Assembly: GCA_943349555.1 (NCBI GenBank)
Contig: CALQZK010000022.1
Coordinates: 1-8,733 of the forward strand
From: Candidatus Nomurabacteria bacterium
GTDB taxonomy: Bacteria > Patescibacteriota > Minisyncoccia > Phycocordibacterales > PALSA-1337
Length of the DNA stretch: 8,733 bases
Reading direction: 5' to 3'
Part shown: positions 4,680 through 8,733 of the stretch, piece after piece
How the letters are laid out: each line of letters starts with the position of its first letter
Numbering within the stretch: the stretch's first letter is position 1
Position numbers and translations under genes: made by a program
The notes under the pieces: generated by a model
What the model was told of the DNA's origin: nothing
Database searches by the model: none
What the model saw: the letters and a program-made list of their open reading frames with translations, nothing else

Positions 4680-7379
4680 ATGCCTCCACTAACAAATTTC
4701 ACCACAAAAGCAAAGGAAGCCCTTCGCCGATCGCACGAATTGGCTATTGAGCGCGGACAGAATCATGTCAATCCCGTCCATCTTCTCTGTGCTCTCATTC
4801 TCCAGGAGGAAAGCATGGTGGCATCTATACTCGATAAGATGGAAATAGATACGATGCTATTGACGGATGTTATCTTGGAAAATATCGAAGCTCCAGAAGG
4901 TGGACGCACTCTGTCTCCCTCATATCAGATTTATCTTACACCCGAGCTGGCTTCTATTATTGAACATGCCGGCAAAGTTGCGTTGTCATTGAAGGATGAA
5001 TTCATTTCCACCGAACATCTCTTCGTCGGTTGTTTCGACGTCCAGAGCCAGGCCAAGGAAATATTGGTACGCTTCAAAATAGAACGCGCTGCGGTTCTGG
5101 CTATTATTCAGGAAATAAAAAATTCTGGTGAAGTTGGCGAAGACAAACCCAAGAAATTCCGCACATTGTCGAAATATGCACGTAGTCTGACGAAATTGGC
5201 CAAGGAAAATAAATTAGATCCTGTCATTGGTAGGGATAATGAAATCTTGCGTGTCATCCAGATATTGTCGCGAAGGACGAAAAATAATCCAATTCTCATT
5301 GGCGAAGCCGGCGTTGGAAAAACAGCAATAGTGGAAGGTCTGGCTCTCCGCATGGCGCAGGGTGATGTGCCGGAATCTTTGAAGGATAAGGAATTGGTCT
5401 CTCTTGACCTCGGCTCGCTCATTGCGGGGACGAAGTATCGAGGGGAATTTGAAGAGCGCTTGAAAAATATTTTGAAAGAAATGGAAAGGTCAGACGGAAA
5501 AATCATTCTTTTTATAGACGAGATACATACTCTGGTAGGTGCCGGAGCATCAGAAGGTTCTATGGATGCAAGCAATATGCTCAAGCCAGCTCTGGCTAGA
5601 GGCGAGCTTCGCGCTATAGGAGCCACGACTCTCAAGGAATACCAGAAGCATATAGAGAAAGACCCGGCTTTGACTAGGAGATTCCAGCCTGTCCATGTGA
5701 CAGAACCTTCTATCGAGGATGCCATTGCTATTCTTCGAGGATTGAAAGAAAAATACGAGCTTTATCATGGCGTACGCATTACCGATGATGCTATTGTCGC
5801 GGCGGTCAATCTCTCTAGTCGATACATTTCCGACAGATTCCTTCCTGACAAGACAGTTGATCTCATAGACGAAGCATCCTCGGCCTTGAAAATTTCTCTT
5901 GAGAATATGCCTCCGCAATTGGAAGAAACTCGTAGAAAAATCATGAGATTAGAAATAGAGAGGGAAGCGTTGAAGAAAGAAACAGATAAAATCGCTAGAG
6001 CAAGAATACAGAAAATAGAAAAAGATATTGCCGACCTTAGGGAGAGTACTTCCGAGTTGGAATTGAAGTGGAAAAATGAGAAGGAGACAATTACAGATAT
6101 AAAGAAGATAAAAAAAGATCTTGAGACTTTTCGCCTAGAGGCAGAATCCGCCGAAGCTCGCTCCGACCTGTCCAAAGCGGCAGAGATACGCTATGGAAAA
6201 ATTCCTGCTCTGGAAAGAGATTTGGAAAATAAAAATAAGAGGCTCAAAAAACTTCAATCATCTCGCAGAATTTTGAAAGAAGAGATTACCGAGCAGGATA
6301 TTGCCGATGTCGTCGCGCGCTGGACAGGTATTCCAGTCAGTAGGATGATGGAAGAGGAAGCCCGCAAGCTGACACGCATGGAAGATGATTTGAAGAAGAG
6401 GATTGTGGGACAAGATGAGGCTGTTAAGAAAATTGCTGATACCATCAAACGTTCGCGCGCCGGCATTGCCGATCCTAATCGTCCTATTGGTTCCTTCATT
6501 TTTCTTGGTCCAACTGGAGTTGGTAAAACAGAATTGACAAAAGCTCTGGCAGAATTCCTCTTTAATGATGAGAAGTCATTGATCCGCGTGGACATGTCTG
6601 AATTCATGGAGAAGCATTCCGTCTCCAAGCTCATCGGTGCTCCTCCTGGCTATGTCGGCCATGACGAAGGAGGTAACATCACGGAGATGGTCCGCCATCG
6701 CCCATATTCCGTCATCCTTTTTGATGAAATTGAAAAGGCGCATCCAGAAGTTTTCAATATTCTCCTGCAGGTTCTGGACAATGGTCGTTTGACGGATTCC
6801 AAGGGACGCACTGTTAATTTTAAAAATACTGTCATTATTATGACCTCTAACATTGGCGCGCAGTTCATAGAGAAAATGGAGAAAATCGGCTTTGCCAAGG
6901 GAGTCGAGGACCAAGAAAAAGAAAATTATATCGACACTAAAGATAAGGTGATGAACTCATTGAAGGATTATTTCCGCCCAGAATTCCTCAATCGTGTTGA
7001 TGACATTATTCTTTTCGACATCTTAAATCGCGAATCTATAGAGAAAATTGTGAAGATTCAGGTCGACGGAGTCATTGAAAGGTTGAGATCAAAGGAAATT
7101 AATATACTTGTAACTGCCGATGTTCTCTCCCACCTTGCAAAAGAAGGATACAACCCTCACTATGGCGCGCGTCCGCTTAAGAGATTAATACAAAATAAGA
7201 TACTGACTCCTGTTGCTGGGTTGATGATATCACAGAGCATTGGAAAGGGAGGGACGATATTTGTGGGAATGAAGAAAGGTAAGGATGAAAATGCCGCTCC
7301 GGAATTTACTTTTGAAGTCAAGAATAAAAAGAAGAGTGGAAGCTCAATGATCATGAAGGAAGTTGAGATGCAGAAGTAA
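4680..7379 (+). CDS. clpB: ClpB-like AAA+ unfoldase/disaggregase with a ClpC-like ClpP loop
   Basis: This 899-aa Hsp100 hexameric ATPase should thread proteins through its pore, as ClpB does together with DnaK. Domains in order are: a Clp N-domain (about 5-147, double Clp_N repeat); NBD1 with Walker A GEAGVGKT (208-215), pore loop KYRG (252-255) and Walker B FIDE (278-281); a full coiled-coil M domain (about 410-533), the length of ClpB and far longer than in ClpC; and NBD2 with Walker A GPTGVGKT (610-617), pore motif GYVG, Walker B FDE (about 681-683) and sensor-2 GARPLKR (829-835). NBD2 is overwhelmingly ClpB-like in sequence. After the TSNIGA motif there is a longer loop with the tripeptide IGF (736-738) followed by KDKVM, at the same spacing as the VGF of Bacillus ClpC; E. 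coli ClpB is about 11 residues shorter here and lacks it. Start at ATG 4680 gives the normal N-domain. No Shine-Dalgarno is visible. A lysine-rich C-terminal tail follows the D2 small domain. Confidence 0.92.
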   Translation: MPPLTNFTTKAKEALRRSHELAIERGQNHVNPVHLLCALILQEESMVASILDKMEIDTMLLTDVILENIEAPEGGRTLSPSYQIYLTPELASIIEHAGKVALSLKDEFISTEHLFVGCFDVQSQAKEILVRFKIERAAVLAIIQEIKNSGEVGEDKPKKFRTLSKYARSLTKLAKENKLDPVIGRDNEILRVIQILSRRTKNNPILIGEAGVGKTAIVEGLALRMAQGDVPESLKDKELVSLDLGSLIAGTKYRGEFEERLKNILKEMERSDGKIILFIDEIHTLVGAGASEGSMDASNMLKPALARGELRAIGATTLKEYQKHIEKDPALTRRFQPVHVTEPSIEDAIAILRGLKEKYELYHGVRITDDAIVAAVNLSSRYISDRFLPDKTVDLIDEASSALKISLENMPPQLEETRRKIMRLEIEREALKKETDKIARARIQKIEKDIADLRESTSELELKWKNEKETITDIKKIKKDLETFRLEAESAEARSDLSKAAEIRYGKIPALERDLENKNKRLKKLQSSRRILKEEITEQDIADVVARWTGIPVSRMMEEEARKLTRMEDDLKKRIVGQDEAVKKIADTIKRSRAGIADPNRPIGSFIFLGPTGVGKTELTKALAEFLFNDEKSLIRVDMSEFMEKHSVSKLIGAPPGYVGHDEGGNITEMVRHRPYSVILFDEIEKAHPEVFNILLQVLDNGRLTDSKGRTVNFKNTVIIMTSNIGAQFIEKMEKIGFAKGVEDQEKENYIDTKDKVMNSLKDYFRPEFLNRVDDIILFDILNRESIEKIVKIQVDGVIERLRSKEINILVTADVLSHLAKEGYNPHYGARPLKRLIQNKILTPVAGLMISQSIGKGGTIFVGMKKGKDENAAPEFTFEVKNKKKSGSSMIMKEVEMQK

Positions 7380-7408
7380 AAATGCTAGACTGATCATGTT
7401 CTTTACAT

Positions 7409-7493
7409 GCGTCGGTCGGTTAGCGGCTATACCAGGAGACTGTAAATCTCCGGCCTTCGGGCATCGGTGGTTCGAGTCCACCCCGGCGCACCA
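7409..7493 (+). tRNA. tRNA-Tyr (anticodon GUA), CCA encoded
   Basis: An 85-nt class II tRNA. The acceptor GCGTCGG pairs with CCGGCGC (one T-G wobble), followed by A73 and an encoded CCA. The D-stem is GGT/ACC and the anticodon stem GGAGA/TCTCC carries the loop CTGTAAA, giving GTA. The long variable arm GCC-TTCG-GGC is typical of bacterial tyrosine tRNAs, and the T-arm is GGTGG-TTCGAGT-CCACC. It begins 29 nt after the clpB-like stop codon with no terminator between, so it may be partly read from that operon. The opposite strand of most of this gene encodes the C-terminus of a serine recombinase. Confidence 0.96.
7420..7493. other. probable attachment-site boundary of an integrated element in tRNA-Tyr
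   Basis: The recombinase reading frame crosses the end of the tRNA gene and stops inside it (TAA at 7422-7420). An integrase gene butting against the 3' end of an intact tRNA is the usual sign of site-specific integration, where the element carries a copy of the tRNA 3' end. The element would extend rightward out of the window. No second copy of the tRNA 3' segment occurs in the window, so the exact core cannot be defined. Confidence 0.45.
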
Positions 7494-8733
7494 ATAGGGA
7501 ACTCATCGGTTTTTTGGAAGCCAAAATACGGGACGCGCGAAGCGCGTCCCAAGGATTCCCGCCGATTTTCCCAAACGAATTCAGAATTTTTGGCGCGCTT
7601 GCGCGCACTAATTTTTCGCCAAGAAGCAGGTTCGAGCCAAAGATTTCTTTGGCTTTGACCTTTTTTGCAAAAAGGTCAGTATCAGAAGCAATTTTGTCCA
7701 AGGATTGTGCGTCTTTTATCCATTCTTTCATCGGTTCGAGCCAATCATTCTGCTTGTGTGAAAGAGAGGTCATTTCTTCTTCGAGCGACTTCTTTTGCAA
7801 AAGTAATTTTGATTTTTGTAAACAATAATCTGGTTGGTCAATTACTTGATCGAGATAACCTGTAAGAAGTCGTTCTAACTTTTGTGAAATGACCGTTAGT
7901 CTCGTTTCTTTCTCTTTCACACTAGCAGTCAAAGACGGGGCGGAATTGTTAAACTCTTTTTCTGCCATTTTTAACAATTCTTCCGCCCAGTCTTTGGGCA
8001 AAGAAACTTTTTGAATTTCGGATGATAACTGGCGATCCAATTCTTCTTCCCGAATACAAGGTTCGGGACATTTCATATCCTTTCGCTTTTTCGTGCAATG
8101 ATAATAAGTGTAATTATGCACATTTCCATTTTTCTGTTTCTTAACCTTGTATTCGCCAGTTATCATCATTCCGCATGAAGCACAGGAAATGAGACCGCAA
8201 AATGGTTGAGGTTCGTTCTGCGGTTTACGCTCTGGCTGACCACGAAACTTCAACATTTCCTGTGCTTCATCAAAAAGTTTCTTTGAAATGATTGGCTCGT
8301 GCTTTCCTTCGTGGATTTCACCACCATATTTGAATAAACCGATATAGAAAGGATTGGAGAGGATAAAAGACGCTTTGGTTTTTGAGATTCTCTTTCCGGT
8401 TCTTGTTGTAACACCGGATTTCGCCAAAAAAGACGACACATCCTCCAGTCGCATATTTCCTTTGACATATTTCTCAAAAGCCAAGCGCACGATACGAGAT
8501 TTTTTCTTTTCCACCACGATTGTTTTTGTTCTCGAATCGTTGAGATACCCCAAAGGCGCTTGGCTTGGGAATATGCCCATTCTGACTTTTTGGCGAAGTC
8601 CGCGTTTCGTATTTTCGGAAAGAGAATCTACATAGTATTTGCTTTGGACAAAGGCCATAGAAAGCGTAAATTTGCCCTGTGGCGTACTTTCAAACCAGAA
8701 CTGTGGGAATTTGAGGCTCGCAAGCAATCCGAT
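7420..8733 (-). CDS. large serine recombinase/integrase, N-terminus beyond window edge
   Basis: The frame is open to the window edge at 8733, so the true start and most of the resolvase catalytic domain, including the nucleophilic Ser, are not seen. About 437 residues are present. Counting from the codon at 8727, the first 50 residues are the end of the catalytic domain with the long helix SKYYVDSLSENTKRGLRQKV (29-48). The recombinase DNA-binding domain follows (about 50-165, with PLGYLND and the SNPFYIGLFKYGG motif at 124-136). A zinc ribbon has Cys182, Cys185, Cys211 and Cys220 or Cys224. A coiled coil spans roughly 260-330, and the C-terminal FAKKVKAKEIFGSNL and PWDALRASR segments are ones I associate with CPR recombinases. 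The last 24 residues (LVRRGGLEPP onward) are the translated antisense strand of tRNA-Tyr. The protein probably catalyses integration and excision of a mobile element at that tRNA. Confidence 0.85.
   Translation of the reverse strand: MGLLASLKFPQFWFESTPQGKFTLSMAFVQSKYYVDSLSENTKRGLRQKVRMGIFPSQAPLGYLNDSRTKTIVVEKKKSRIVRLAFEKYVKGNMRLEDVSSFLAKSGVTTRTGKRISKTKASFILSNPFYIGLFKYGGEIHEGKHEPIISKKLFDEAQEMLKFRGQPERKPQNEPQPFCGLISCASCGMMITGEYKVKKQKNGNVHNYTYYHCTKKRKDMKCPEPCIREEELDRQLSSEIQKVSLPKDWAEELLKMAEKEFNNSAPSLTASVKEKETRLTVISQKLERLLTGYLDQVIDQPDYCLQKSKLLLQKKSLEEEMTSLSHKQNDWLEPMKEWIKDAQSLDKIASDTDLFAKKVKAKEIFGSNLLLGEKLVRASAPKILNSFGKIGGNPWDALRASRILASKKPMSSLLVRRGGLEPPMPEGRRFTVSWYSR
7530..7550. repeat. GC-rich perfect hairpin near recombinase 3' end
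   Basis: GGGACGCGC (7530-7538) and GCGCGTCCC (7542-7550) are perfect reverse complements with a 3-nt GAA loop. It lies 37 nt past the tRNA-Tyr 3' end, within the recombinase frame. It is followed by AAGGATTCCC on the plus strand and GTATTTTGG on the minus strand, so neither direction has a proper T-tract for an intrinsic terminator. Confidence 0.85.
7593..7606. repeat. short GC-only inverted repeat in recombinase gene
   Basis: GCGCGC (7593-7598) and GCGCGC (7601-7606) flank TT. The arms are self-complementary, so the hairpin would fold as a 5-bp stem with a 4-nt loop. It is flanked on both sides by T/A-rich runs (AATTTTTG and ACTAATTTTT). Confidence 0.6.
7635..7654. repeat. 8-bp inverted repeat in recombinase gene
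   Basis: AGCCAAAG (7635-7642) and CTTTGGCT (7647-7654) are perfect reverse complements separated by ATTT. On the minus strand it encodes the KAKEIFGS part of the recombinase C-terminal segment, so protein conservation could itself explain the sequence. Confidence 0.7.
7656..7678. repeat. 10-bp inverted repeat in recombinase gene
   Basis: TGACCTTTTT (7656-7665) and AAAAAGGTCA (7669-7678) are perfect reverse complements with a TGC loop. Only one base separates it from the preceding inverted repeat. On the minus strand it encodes the DLFAKKV region of the recombinase. Confidence 0.75.

Noticed and set aside
5108..5725. 205-aa minus-strand open frame
   Set aside because: Antisense to the NBD1 region of the clpB-like gene and without domain signals; a shadow frame.
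7395..7409. CATGT-TCTTT-ACATG as terminator of the clpB-like gene
   Set aside because: Only a 5-bp AU-rich stem, no T-tract, and its last base is the first base of tRNA-Tyr.
7629..7744. 12-bp direct repeat GGTTCGAGCCAA (7629-7640 and 7733-7744), resembling the tRNA T-arm
   Set aside because: Considered as an att repeat, but it falls in recombinase codons, is short, differs from the tRNA T-arm (GGTTCGAGTCC) and lacks the flanking tRNA sequence.
1..8733. CRISPR array, or UGA recoding as in Gracilibacteria/Absconditabacteria
   Set aside because: No regularly spaced repeats are present, and all genes end properly with no internal TGA required to keep their frames open.

Overview
The window looks like chromosomal DNA from a Patescibacteria/CPR bacterium, most likely of the Parcubacteria type. 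The main reasons are an IF2 whose G domain begins almost at its N-terminus (502 aa), a very short RbfA, a DUF4446 protein, a membrane-anchored degenerate trypsin-like protein, genes packed 1-30 nt apart with poor Shine-Dalgarno signals, and a serine recombinase of the type common in these genomes. The standard genetic code fits all the genes. The taxonomic call is inference from protein character; there is no rRNA in the window.

Left part (1-2773), all on the minus strand: a DUF4446 membrane protein, infB (IF2) and rbfA form a tight cluster, followed by a tRNA array in the order Cys(GCA), Leu(UAA), Lys(CUU) and the 5' end of another Leu tRNA that runs off the window. This is a translation block: initiation factor, 30S maturation factor and tRNAs.

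Centre (2774-2812): a 39-bp divergent intergenic region. Candidate promoters for the two strands overlap at their -10 elements, and the leftward one appears to give a leaderless mRNA starting at the DUF4446 ATG.

Middle part (2813-7379), plus strand: a cysteine desulfurase with a shortened active-site loop, a membrane-anchored trypsin-like protein that has lost its catalytic His and Ser, and a large AAA+ unfoldase. The unfoldase is ClpB-like, with a full-length coiled-coil M domain, but carries an Ile-Gly-Phe tripeptide in a ClpC-like loop where ClpC and ClpA dock onto ClpP. If that loop works, the protein would be a natural disaggregase that feeds a protease. This is the most interesting observation here. 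A complete tRNA-Tyr(GUA) gene follows 29 nt later.

Right part (7409-8733): a large serine recombinase on the minus strand, cut at its 5' end by the window edge, reads through into the antisense strand of tRNA-Tyr, so its last 24 or so residues come from tRNA DNA. This is the arrangement expected at the edge of an integrated element using the tRNA-Tyr 3' end as target. The final part of the recombinase gene holds four perfect inverted repeats within 149 bp. The far end of the element and the recombinase catalytic domain lie outside the window.
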